Position numbers and translations under genes: made by a program. From assembly GCA_013329105.1 (NCBI GenBank), contig DUKW01000149.1:1-5217 (forward strand): a DNA stretch of 5,217 nt. Reading direction: 5' to 3'. Shown piece by piece: positions 1 through 5,217 of the stretch; position 1 is the stretch's first letter, and each line of letters starts with the position of its first letter. The DNA comes from Candidatus Methanomethylophilaceae archaeon (GTDB lineage Archaea > Thermoplasmatota > Thermoplasmata > Methanomassiliicoccales > Methanomethylophilaceae). The notes beneath the pieces were generated by a model, which had not been told where the DNA came from, ran no database searches, and saw nothing but the letters and a program-made list of their open reading frames with translations.

Positions 1-29
1 CGCGGGTTCAAATCCCGCTTGGTCCACCA
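1..29 (+). tRNA. 3' end of a tRNA (partial, identity unknown)
   Basis: Only the T arm and the 3' half of the acceptor stem are in the window. Bases 2-6 (GCGGG) pair perfectly with 14-18 (CCCGC) around the seven-base loop TTCAAAT, which has the conserved TTC. Then come seven acceptor-stem bases (TTGGTCC, 19-25), an A discriminator at 26 and CCA at 27-29. The 3' CCA therefore appears to be encoded in the DNA. The 5' acceptor strand should read about GGACCAA. The anticodon lies outside the window, so the amino acid cannot be assigned. The gene converges on the oxidoreductase operon. Confidence 0.9.
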
Positions 30-164
30 TATCACATATGCCACCCTCTATTGTTTGAAGGAGTGTAACCCCGTCTGTGTTAGATATCGGCTATGTCAGC
101 TTACTATGTTCAGCCTAAATAGATCTCCCGTTTATTCTTCTAGAAGCCACTCGTATGCGTAAAT

Positions 165-1028
165 TCATTTGAATGTTGCTATAAGCTCGCGCAAGCGTTT
201 GTGATCTAGCATCCTCTGGTATAGCGGTTCCTTGCTATCCCGATAGGCAGTGCACTGCTCCCAGAACACTGGTTTCCCCTCTTCCTTATAAAAGATACCA
301 GTAGGGTAGGGATCGACTTCAATTGATCTTTTGAAGGCCTCTGTGCGGTCATGGATATTGTGGCTCTCTTCTAGCTTATAGGTATGTTCTCTGTACCATT
401 CGGTGGTGTTGACTTTGTTCATGGCCACGCATTCAACGAAACAGTCGACAAGTGAATATCCTCTATGTTGTATGGCCTCTTTGAAGACATTCTTCGTTTG
501 TTCTCTGTTTCCCTGATAGACGCGGGCCACGAAAGTTGCTCCCATGGCAATGGCGACCGCTAAAGGGTTGAAAGGCTCGTTGAAAACGCCTTCTGGGTGT
601 ACTTTTGTTTTTATTCCCTTAAGGCTGGTGGGCGAAGCCTGTCCTTTTGTGAGCCCATAGACCATGTTATTGTGGACGATGTTGACGATATCGCTGTTTC
701 TCTGAATCTGAGCCAAAAAGTGATTACCACCCTCACCATATATGCAGCCGTCCCCAGAATTGACGATCACCGTCATTTCAGGGTTCACAGCTTTGATCGC
801 CATGGCGGCTGGTAATGCACGACCGTGGAGTGTATTGAACATATGGGCATGTGTGTATTGTGGTAACTTCGCAGCCTGTCCTATTCCTGAGACCATTACT
901 AAATGCTGTGGGGGTATCTCTAGTTCTGCTAGTGCTTCACGGAGGGAGCGGAAAAGACCGAAGTTACCGCACCCTGGACACCATGCTTTGGCATGCGGCA
1001 TCTCATAATCCTTTTGATTATATTGCAT
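165..1028 (-). CDS. korB: 2-oxoacid:ferredoxin oxidoreductase, beta subunit (TPP-binding)
   Basis: This is the thiamine-diphosphate-binding subunit of a cytoplasmic 2-oxoacid:ferredoxin oxidoreductase. The enzyme decarboxylates a 2-oxoacid, transfers the acyl group to CoA and passes electrons to ferredoxin. At 287 residues it has the usual length for the family. Visible motifs are WCPGCG (16-21), [12 protein letters not shown] (47-58), the TPP/Mg site GDG at 92-94 followed 25 residues later by NN at 120-121, and [12 protein letters not shown] (124-135). The cluster cysteines of the related Sulfolobus enzyme would be C17, C20, residue 51 and C200, but residue 51 is Gln, so one expected ligand is absent. 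No separate ferredoxin-like domain is present. The ATG overlaps the stop of the upstream alpha subunit gene (TGATG), and a strong ribosome binding site fixes this start over the second Met at residue 10. The substrate (2-oxoglutarate, pyruvate or a branched-chain or aryl 2-oxoacid) cannot be told from sequence, so the symbol names the family rather than a proven activity. Confidence 0.9.
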   Translation of the reverse strand: MQYNQKDYEMPHAKAWCPGCGNFGLFRSLREALAELEIPPQHLVMVSGIGQAAKLPQYTHAHMFNTLHGRALPAAMAIKAVNPEMTVIVNSGDGCIYGEGGNHFLAQIQRNSDIVNIVHNNMVYGLTKGQASPTSLKGIKTKVHPEGVFNEPFNPLAVAIAMGATFVARVYQGNREQTKNVFKEAIQHRGYSLVDCFVECVAMNKVNTTEWYREHTYKLEESHNIHDRTEAFKRSIEVDPYPTGIFYKEEGKPVFWEQCTAYRDSKEPLYQRMLDHKRLRELIATFK

Positions 1029-2734
1029 CAGAATCCCTCCTGCTGCAGGGCGGTTATCACCTTCTCTACAGAGAGCGGCGCGCCAGAATAACTGAGGAAA
1101 CGTTGTGAATACGGGATTTGACGTCCTGTGTGCAGTGACAGGAGATCAGAGAATTGACCAGTGGCATTGTTCTCGAAGATCATCACCTTTTCTGCTTGGC
1201 CCACCATCTTCACGACATCTTTGTGAAGAGGGTATACCTGGTGAAAGTGCATCATAGCCAGGTCTGGATTCTTCAGAATATCCACAGCCTCTTTGACCAC
1301 GTGATAATTGGAACCCCAACACACAGCGTAATTCTCTCTCGCTTCAGGATAAACAGTGGGAAGTTCGAGTACCCCTTCAAGCAGTCTTCTTCTCTTTTGG
1401 ACTCTCTTCTCTACCATGGCCGGTCTCAGCTCTTCAAGGTCCTCTGTGATATGTCCCCATTCGTCGTGTTCATCAGAGTCGACCCTTATAAGGCCGTCAC
1501 CGTAGCCAGGGATCCCCCTGGGAGAGAGGCCGTTTTCGGTAAGGCGATATCTTTTATATCCTTCTCCCGTCCTCACAAAGGAGTATTCAACACTGTTGTC
1601 ATCAATTTCTATCATCGGGATGTTGTAATAACTGTCAACGAAGTATTGGTCGCTCAGGATAAAGACGGGTATTTGGTATCTATCAGCGATATTGAAAGCC
1701 TTCCTGGTAAGTTCGAAAGCCTGCTGTATGGTACCTGGTGCATAGATAAGGCGACAGAACTCTCCATGGCCGGCATGGATGGCAAGAGAGAGATCTTCCT
1801 GAGCAGTACGGGTGGGGAGGCCAGTTGCGGGGCCAGGGCGCTGAGCAAGGTGTATCACCAACGGGGTTTCGGTCATTCCCACTAGAGATAAGCCCTCGGT
1901 CATGAGGTCGAATCCACCTCCTGAGGTGGAGACGATAGCTCTAGCTCCAGCAAACCAAGCGGCAGCGGCTTTATTGATAGCCGCGATCTCGTCTTCTGCC
2001 TGATCCACTAGGATTCCGAACTGGCGGGCATGAGATGCCAGAAATTCCAGCACACCGGTGGAGGGGGACATGGGGTAGGAAGAGATAAAATTGCATCCCC
2101 CTGCCATTGCACCCAAAGCAATGGCCTCGTTACCATTTATGAGCATCTCCTCTTTTACTGCTGGGGTCGGATGGAGATTAAAATCCAGATTCATCTCTTC
2201 CCTTAATCTCTTTCCCATCTCGTAGCCGACCCGCAAAGCTTCTTTGTTCTCCTCAACTATATCCTTTCCCTTTGGGGAGAACTTTTTTTCCAACAGATAC
2301 TCTCCCTGGGAAATATCTGCCCTGAAAAGTCCCACAACCGTCCCTATAGCAACAACGTTGGTATACAGTCGACTGCCGACTTCCTCGGCTTTCAGTCTGA
2401 AGGGAAGGCCGATTACATCCTTTGAACCCTCATTTTGTATAGTGCCCTGGTCTGCAATGATCAACGTCTCTTCTGTAATCCTATTTTTAAGATGACTTAT
2501 TGCCCTCTCATCAAAAGGTATCAGAACATCAATGCGGTCTACAAAGGCATTCACGCGATGGTCGGAGATTCTCAGTTCGGTAGAATTAGAGCCTCCTCGG
2601 ACACGAGACTCATATTCTTTGGTGGAAAACCCGTGGTAGCCCGCCATCTTCAATATGCTAACAAGCATCTGTTCTACGGTCTGTATACCCTGTCCTGCCG
2701 CACCGCATATGATAAGGGAGATATCGTTCATCAT
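1028..2734 (-). CDS. korA: 2-oxoacid:ferredoxin oxidoreductase, fused gamma-alpha subunit
   Basis: This is the partner of the beta subunit encoded just downstream. Residues 1 to about 185 form the gamma domain, with the GAAGQGIQT turn at 11-19 and [10 protein letters not shown] at 39-48. From about residue 200 the pyrimidine-binding alpha part begins with [14 protein letters not shown]. It continues through YPMSPST (220-226, the position of YPITP in the Sulfolobus enzyme), GPATGLPT (301-308), the HGEF segment near 323-326, and [12 protein letters not shown] at 521-532. The 568 residues match a complete gamma-alpha fusion, somewhat shorter than the Sulfolobus subunit of about 630. With the beta subunit it should give a two-subunit enzyme, and no separate delta (2[4Fe-4S]) gene is present. 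It is first in its operon. Two consecutive Met codons open the frame (2734 and 2731). I chose the first because it lies about 25 nt from the TATA box centre. No Shine-Dalgarno sequence precedes it, so the mRNA is probably leaderless. Family assignment is firm; the substrate is unknown. Confidence 0.92.
   Translation of the reverse strand: MMNDISLIICGAAGQGIQTVEQMLVSILKMAGYHGFSTKEYESRVRGGSNSTELRISDHRVNAFVDRIDVLIPFDERAISHLKNRITEETLIIADQGTIQNEGSKDVIGLPFRLKAEEVGSRLYTNVVAIGTVVGLFRADISQGEYLLEKKFSPKGKDIVEENKEALRVGYEMGKRLREEMNLDFNLHPTPAVKEEMLINGNEAIALGAMAGGCNFISSYPMSPSTGVLEFLASHARQFGILVDQAEDEIAAINKAAAAWFAGARAIVSTSGGGFDLMTEGLSLVGMTETPLVIHLAQRPGPATGLPTRTAQEDLSLAIHAGHGEFCRLIYAPGTIQQAFELTRKAFNIADRYQIPVFILSDQYFVDSYYNIPMIEIDDNSVEYSFVRTGEGYKRYRLTENGLSPRGIPGYGDGLIRVDSDEHDEWGHITEDLEELRPAMVEKRVQKRRRLLEGVLELPTVYPEARENYAVCWGSNYHVVKEAVDILKNPDLAMMHFHQVYPLHKDVVKMVGQAEKVMIFENNATGQFSDLLSLHTGRQIPYSQRFLSYSGAPLSVEKVITALQQEGF
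1036..1040 (-). promoter_or_regulatory. Shine-Dalgarno site of the beta subunit gene
   Basis: GGAGG on the minus strand lies seven bases before the ATG at 1028. It sits inside the last codons of the alpha subunit gene (its Q-E-G-F end). It decides the beta subunit start and fits coupled translation across the TGATG overlap. Confidence 0.8.
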
Positions 2735-2755
2735 ATAATCAGTTGATTAGAGACG

Positions 2756-2762
2756 TATAAAA
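2756..2762 (-). promoter_or_regulatory. TATA box of the oxidoreductase operon
   Basis: On the minus strand TTTTATA is centred at about 2759, 25 nt before the ATG at 2734. That is the normal archaeal distance between TATA box and transcription start, so transcription should begin at or within a base or two of the start codon. There is no purine-rich site in the intervening 21 bases. A short inverted repeat (TTGG/CCAA with a six-base spacer, 2765-2778) lies directly upstream, where TFB or a regulator could bind, but its arms are only four bases. Confidence 0.65.
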
Positions 2763-2836
2763 GGTTGGAAATGACCAATTTTTGTTCTCTCTTATCCCCT
2801 ATCTTGGTAATTAGGCACCCGCACTAAGCGTATATC

Positions 2837-2851
2837 CGTTCATATAGAACG
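2837..2851. promoter_or_regulatory. 15-nt dyad, candidate operator
   Basis: CGTTC and GAACG form perfect five-base arms around ATATA. The dyad ends 12 bases before the TATA-like box of the acylphosphatase gene and lies about 75 bases upstream of the oxidoreductase TATA box. Size and placement would suit a dimeric regulator. No known consensus is recognised, and arms of five can arise by chance. Confidence 0.3.
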
Positions 2852-2863
2852 ATTTGGAGGAAC

Positions 2864-2872
2864 TATAATAAA
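2864..2872 (+). promoter_or_regulatory. TATA box of the acylphosphatase gene
   Basis: TATAATAAA is centred at about 2868, 28 nt before the ATG at 2896. The predicted transcription start is within a few bases of the start codon. The GGAGG at 2856-2860 is upstream of the predicted transcript and too far from the ATG to act as a ribosome binding site. Confidence 0.55.
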
Positions 2873-2895
2873 GCCCTGTTTTAGATGTTTTCAGT

Positions 2896-3168
2896 ATGCC
2901 AAGAGTCGAAGCCATTGTACGAGGCATAGTCCAGGGTGTAGGATTCAGATATCATGTCAAAGAGCTGTCAAATTCATTTAAGGTAACCGGATATGTTCGA
3001 AACCTCCCAGACGGGTGCGTAGAAATTGTATGTGAAGGAGATACGGAGGAATTGAGGGCTCTCATCGAAGCCATCAAAAGGTTGCCCCCTCCTGTAATGG
3101 TTGAAGGTGTTGAAGAGACATGGAAGGAAGCCAGTTCTGATATAGAAGGTTTCCACATATATTACTGA
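2896..3168 (+). CDS. acyP: acylphosphatase
   Basis: This small cytoplasmic enzyme hydrolyses the carboxyl-phosphate bond of acyl phosphates such as 1,3-bisphosphoglycerate or acetyl phosphate. The 90-residue length is exactly that of the single-domain family. The first signature is at 10-18 (GIVQGVGFR), with Arg18 as the phosphate-binding residue. The second is at 33-40 (YVRNLPDG), with Asn36 as the residue that orients the catalytic water. The next strand, VEIVCEGD (42-49), is also typical. The start follows from the family alignment and from the TATA box about 28 nt upstream. No Shine-Dalgarno sequence precedes it. The gene is transcribed alone, divergent from the oxidoreductase operon and convergent with the Nudix gene, whose stop codon begins six bases further on. 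A role in handling acyl phosphates linked to the neighbouring oxidoreductase is possible but only suggested by position. Confidence 0.95.
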   Translation: MPRVEAIVRGIVQGVGFRYHVKELSNSFKVTGYVRNLPDGCVEIVCEGDTEELRALIEAIKRLPPPVMVEGVEETWKEASSDIEGFHIYY

Positions 3169-3174
3169 TAATCT

Positions 3175-3582
3175 TTACGTCATTCTCTTCCGGTAATCGT
3201 TTATTATTTGGTAGTGATCGAAAGCCAATTCCGGTAACTGATCCAGATCGAACCATCCGACATCGATGGCATCATCTCCAGGGTGTAGTTCTCCTCTCAC
3301 AAAATCCATGACAAAAACCACAGTGACCGTATGGCCACGCGGGTCCCGTAAAGGATCTGAGTAAACACCTAGAAGGAAAGAGACATCAGTTTCTAGTCCC
3401 GTTTCCTCTTTGATCTCTCGTACTATGGCCCCTTCAACGGTCTCTCCGTATTCAACAAAACCACCTGGTAAGGCATAGGCCCCTCTAAAGGGATCCTTTC
3501 CTCTGCGTATAAGAAGTATTTTCCCATTTTTCACGACTATGCCATCCACAGTCAGGGACGGACCGGTTTTAATCAACGTCAT
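3175..3582 (-). CDS. Nudix hydrolase, possibly ADP-ribose pyrophosphatase
   Basis: This is a hydrolase of nucleoside diphosphates linked to another moiety X, a magnesium-dependent reaction in the cytoplasm. The 135-residue protein is one complete Nudix domain. The Nudix box is intact at residues 41-63: G41, E47, R55-E56, E59-E60 and G62, exactly the GX5EX7REUXEEXGU pattern. An N-terminal strand, LTVDGIVVKNGKILLIRRG (10-28), precedes it, as is usual. Pro77 lies 15 residues after G62, the spacing linked to ADP-ribose specificity in studied Nudix enzymes. That substrate is therefore likely but not certain, and an NTP-cleaning role is the main alternative. The ATG at 3582 is favoured by the match to the family N-terminus. 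A G-rich stretch lies five bases upstream. Another ATG at 3595 is out of frame. The gene is divergent from nog1 and convergent with the acylphosphatase gene, with six bases between the stop codons. Confidence 0.93.
   Translation of the reverse strand: MTLIKTGPSLTVDGIVVKNGKILLIRRGKDPFRGAYALPGGFVEYGETVEGAIVREIKEETGLETDVSFLLGVYSDPLRDPRGHTVTVVFVMDFVRGELHPGDDAIDVGWFDLDQLPELAFDHYQIINDYRKRMT
3199..3209 (+). terminator. possible U-rich terminator of the acylphosphatase gene
   Basis: A T-rich run (GTTTATTATTT) starts 30 bases after the acylphosphatase stop. Archaeal termination often uses U-rich RNA without a hairpin. It lies within the 3' end of the opposing Nudix gene, so it may simply reflect coding sequence. 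Confidence 0.2.
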
Positions 3583-3587
3583 TACAG

Positions 3588-3593
3588 CCCCCC
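3588..3593 (-). promoter_or_regulatory. G-rich candidate ribosome binding site of the Nudix gene
   Basis: GGGGGG on the minus strand lies five bases before the ATG at 3582. It can pair with the pyrimidine-rich 3' end of 16S rRNA only imperfectly, through G-U pairs. If used, the Nudix mRNA has a short leader, unlike the other first genes here. Confidence 0.35.
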
Positions 3594-3617
3594 ATTGATA
3601 TTTTAATGTATGATAGG

Positions 3618-3625
3618 GTTTAAAC
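3618..3625. promoter_or_regulatory. palindromic TATA-like element between the Nudix gene and nog1
   Basis: GTTTAAAC reads the same on both strands. On the plus strand its centre is about 26 nt before the nog1 ATG at 3648, which predicts a leaderless nog1 transcript. On the minus strand the same centre predicts a start near 3595, giving the Nudix mRNA a leader of about 13 nt that would contain the G-rich site. A second AT-rich candidate for the Nudix gene, TTAAAATA at 3599-3606 on the minus strand, is rather close to the ATG. Confidence 0.45.
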
Positions 3626-3647
3626 GGAGAATGTATTATCGAATATT

Positions 3648-4640
3648 ATGCTTGACCAATTGCGGAGGATGCCCACAGTCCTTACGGCGGACGAATTGAT
3701 GGATAAGGCATTCCGCCGTGCTTCTAAGATAACTAAGGACGGCAACGGTCCGTTAGATACTAAAAAGAAAACTGCATTGGCAAAGGTGACAGCATCTGGA
3801 GATATAGTCATAAGCACATTGAACAGTTATTTAGAAGCGTTTCCGCGATTGGAGAAGACCGAGGATTTCTATCCACAGCTCGTGGACCTCTTAGTAGGTT
3901 TGGATCAATTAAAGAAGTCACTGGGAGCGATCAACTGGGCTGCTTACCGTATTGAGAAACTTAAGAACGGTTATCTCAGCATGATACGAAGGGCAAAAAA
4001 CATCGAACGTGTAGAATCCCTGCGCCGCGGTTTCTACGGCCGGCTGTCATCTGTCATAAACCAAATAGCTCCAAACTTAGAGGCAATCAACCAAGCCCGT
4101 GATGTCATGCGACAGCTACCATCAATCGATCCGAACGTTCCAACCGCTGTGATCGCGGGTTTTCCCAATGTGGGGAAAAGTCAGCTTATGGCACTGTTAA
4201 GCAATGCAACTCCCACTATAGCCCCTTATCCTTTCACTACCAAAGGGATTATAGTAGGACATATAGAGTATCGGTGGCAAAAGTTCCAGATAATCGACAC
4301 TCCCGGTCTCCTCGATCGACGTCTAGAGGAGAGGAACGCCATCGAGCGACAGGCGGTTCTCGCTCTACAGTATCTTATGGATATCATGGTATTTCTCATC
4401 GACCGCTCAGAGACATGTGGATATCCCATAGATAAGCAAATGGCCTTACTGGAATCGATACGTGAAGGATTTCCAGGGGTAACAATCATAGAAGTAGAGT
4501 CGAAGGCCGACATATCTCCCCCAAGTGAGGGGAGGATCTCCATCTCATCGTTAGAAGGCACTGGTGTAGAGGAGTTTCGAGAGCTGCTTATAGCTGAACT
4601 GCTAAAGGTTGCCGAGAGGAAGGGGTGCGCGACGACATGA
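3648..4640 (+). CDS. nog1: Nog1-family GTPase (large ribosomal subunit assembly)
   Basis: Nog1 is a GTPase that binds pre-ribosomal particles; in eukaryotes it is needed for 60S maturation, and the archaeal form is presumed to act on the 50S subunit. Residues 1 to about 165 are the helical N-terminal domain, opening with the family sequence VLTADELMDKAFRRASK (11-27). The G domain follows: G1 GFPNVGKS (171-178), G2 in APYPFTTKG (192-200), G3 DTPG (217-220) with the Nog1-specific LLDRRLEERNAIERQA (221-236), G4 SKAD (285-288) and G5 SSLEG (300-304). G4 has Ser where Asn or Thr is usual. The 330 residues match archaeal members, which lack the long eukaryotic C-terminal extension. The ATG at 3648 is chosen over Met8 because it sits at the expected distance from the upstream TATA-like element. 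The gene overlaps the DP2 gene by ATGA, so the two are probably co-transcribed. Confidence 0.95.
   Translation: MLDQLRRMPTVLTADELMDKAFRRASKITKDGNGPLDTKKKTALAKVTASGDIVISTLNSYLEAFPRLEKTEDFYPQLVDLLVGLDQLKKSLGAINWAAYRIEKLKNGYLSMIRRAKNIERVESLRRGFYGRLSSVINQIAPNLEAINQARDVMRQLPSIDPNVPTAVIAGFPNVGKSQLMALLSNATPTIAPYPFTTKGIIVGHIEYRWQKFQIIDTPGLLDRRLEERNAIERQAVLALQYLMDIMVFLIDRSETCGYPIDKQMALLESIREGFPGVTIIEVESKADISPPSEGRISISSLEGTGVEEFRELLIAELLKVAERKGCATT
4622..4627 (+). promoter_or_regulatory. ribosome binding site of the DP2 gene
   Basis: GGGGTG within a purine-rich stretch (4615-4627) lies nine bases before the ATG at 4637 and resembles GAGGTG. It supports this start over the in-frame Met10 at 4664, which has no comparable site. 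Confidence 0.55.
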
Positions 4641-5217
4641 GGCACGTAGCCTGTAGTGAAGAGATGGAGCGCTATTTTCGAGACCTTACCACCAAGACAG
4701 AAGAATGTTATACTGTTGCAAAGACGGCCCGTAGGCGAGGAAAAGATCCAGAAGTGAAAGTCGAGATCCCGATGGCTGAGGACCTCGCCTCACGTGTGGA
4801 GAAGCTCCTCGCAGATTGGAATGTAGAAGGGGTAGCTGAGCGCATACGGGAGCTTAGTGCTGAGCACGGTAACCGTGAAGTGGTGTCCCTCCTTATCGCC
4901 AAAGAAATAGCCACACGGCCGGCGCGTACCAAAGAGGAGGCTATAGATAGAGCAGTACGGGTAGGTCTCGCCGTATTGACTGAGGGAATCCTCGTCGCCC
5001 CACTCGAAGGTATTGCCTCCGTTAAGATCGGACGCAATAACGACGGTTCTGATTATCTTACTTTGGTCTTCGCGGGCCCCATACGTGCAGCAGGCGGGAC
5101 CGGTCAGGCCATGAGTGTTCTTATAGGTGACGTCGTCCGCAGAGAGCTGAAGATAGGACGATATCAGCCAACACCTCAGGAGGTGGCCCGTTTTCATGAG
5201 GAGATTCCGTTATACAA
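4637..5217 (+). CDS. polC: DNA polymerase D large subunit DP2, 5' part (runs off the window)
   Basis: DP2 is the catalytic subunit of PolD, the archaea-specific replicative DNA polymerase, and works with the exonuclease subunit DP1. Only the first 193 residues are present, out of more than 1,000 in full-length relatives. The frame is open to the last base, and the break is the window edge, not a mutation. Family features in order are the N-terminal EEMERYFRDL (8-17), RRRGKDPEVKVEIP (32-45), the stretch TEGILVAPLEGIASVKIGRN (115-134), and the hallmark AGPIRAAGGTGQAMSVL (146-162), all closely resembling Pyrococcus DP2. The double-psi beta-barrel catalytic residues and any intein lie beyond the window. 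The start overlaps the nog1 stop as ATGA and has a purine-rich site upstream. The name polC follows archaeal usage for DP2 and is unrelated to bacterial PolC. Confidence 0.95.
   Translation, partial: MRHVACSEEMERYFRDLTTKTEECYTVAKTARRRGKDPEVKVEIPMAEDLASRVEKLLADWNVEGVAERIRELSAEHGNREVVSLLIAKEIATRPARTKEEAIDRAVRVGLAVLTEGILVAPLEGIASVKIGRNNDGSDYLTLVFAGPIRAAGGTGQAMSVLIGDVVRRELKIGRYQPTPQEVARFHEEIPLY

Noticed and set aside
89..115. GGCT/AGCC hairpin as terminator of the oxidoreductase operon
   Set aside because: The stem is only four base pairs around a long loop, and no T-run follows on the minus strand.
1154..1885. A 243-codon open frame on the plus strand
   Set aside because: It lies wholly antisense to the well-supported alpha subunit gene, shows no recognisable domain and has no promoter or ribosome binding site I can support; the long frame follows from the codon use of the real gene.
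2435..2746. A 103-codon plus-strand frame over the 5' end of the alpha subunit gene
   Set aside because: It overlaps the conserved gamma domain on the other strand and lacks protein family features.
2765..2783. TTGG/CCAA inverted repeat followed by a T-run as an intrinsic terminator
   Set aside because: No plus-strand gene ends upstream of it, and the four-base arms with a six-base loop would not form a stable hairpin.
2853..2860. TTTGGAGG as a Shine-Dalgarno site for the acylphosphatase gene
   Set aside because: It ends 35 bases before the ATG and lies upstream of the TATA box, so it would not be in the transcript.
4226..4645. A 139-codon open frame on the minus strand
   Set aside because: It is antisense to the G domain of nog1, and its serine- and arginine-rich composition is typical of a shadow frame.
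4708..5197. Two open frames on the minus strand (4708-5037 and 4790-5197)
   Set aside because: Both overlap DP2, which has strong family motifs in the opposite direction; neither has a recognisable motif.
1..5217. CRISPR array, insertion sequence or phage-like module
   Set aside because: No regularly spaced repeats, transposase or integrase motifs, or paired terminal repeats are visible; nearly all of the window is accounted for by housekeeping genes.

Overview
The window looks like a housekeeping stretch of an archaeal chromosome, most likely euryarchaeotal. The main reasons are the 5' part of the large subunit (DP2) of the archaea-specific replicative DNA polymerase D, a short archaeal-type Nog1 GTPase, TATA boxes about 25 bp upstream of start codons, and first genes that appear to be transcribed without a leader. 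A Thermoplasmata-like lineage is possible, but the sequence does not prove it. Base composition is balanced and I see no switch in composition that would mark an island.

Layout, left to right. Bases 1-29 are the 3' end of a tRNA with an encoded CCA. Bases 30-164 are intergenic and hold nothing I can name. On the minus strand a two-gene operon, reading from 2734 down to 165, encodes a two-subunit 2-oxoacid:ferredoxin oxidoreductase: a fused gamma-alpha subunit, then the thiamine-diphosphate-binding beta subunit, with a TGATG stop/start overlap. Bases 2735-2895 are a divergent promoter region. It carries a TATA box for each direction and a 15-nt dyad. On the plus strand follows a small acylphosphatase. 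Six bases later the minus-strand Nudix hydrolase ends, and its start faces a 65-bp divergent promoter. From there the plus strand runs into nog1 and then, through an ATGA overlap, into DP2, which leaves the window at base 5217.

How the genes fit together. The oxidoreductase pair would interconvert a 2-oxoacid plus CoA with an acyl-CoA, CO2 and reduced ferredoxin. Its motifs place it in the branch with [12 protein letters not shown] and YPMSPST, whose substrate cannot be read from sequence. The acylphosphatase and the Nudix hydrolase are small hydrolases that clear acyl phosphates and nucleotide derivatives. nog1 and DP2 tie a factor for large ribosomal subunit assembly to the replicative polymerase in one transcript.

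A consistent expression pattern is visible. korA, the acylphosphatase gene and nog1, which open their transcripts, have a TATA box centred about 25-28 nt before the ATG and no useful Shine-Dalgarno sequence. The internal genes korB and DP2 are preceded by a purine-rich site. I do not see a novel defence, mobile or biosynthetic system here. The points worth a second look are the apparently missing cluster cysteine in the beta subunit, the dyad upstream of the acylphosphatase promoter, the palindromic TATA element shared by the Nudix gene and nog1, and the nog1-DP2 coupling.
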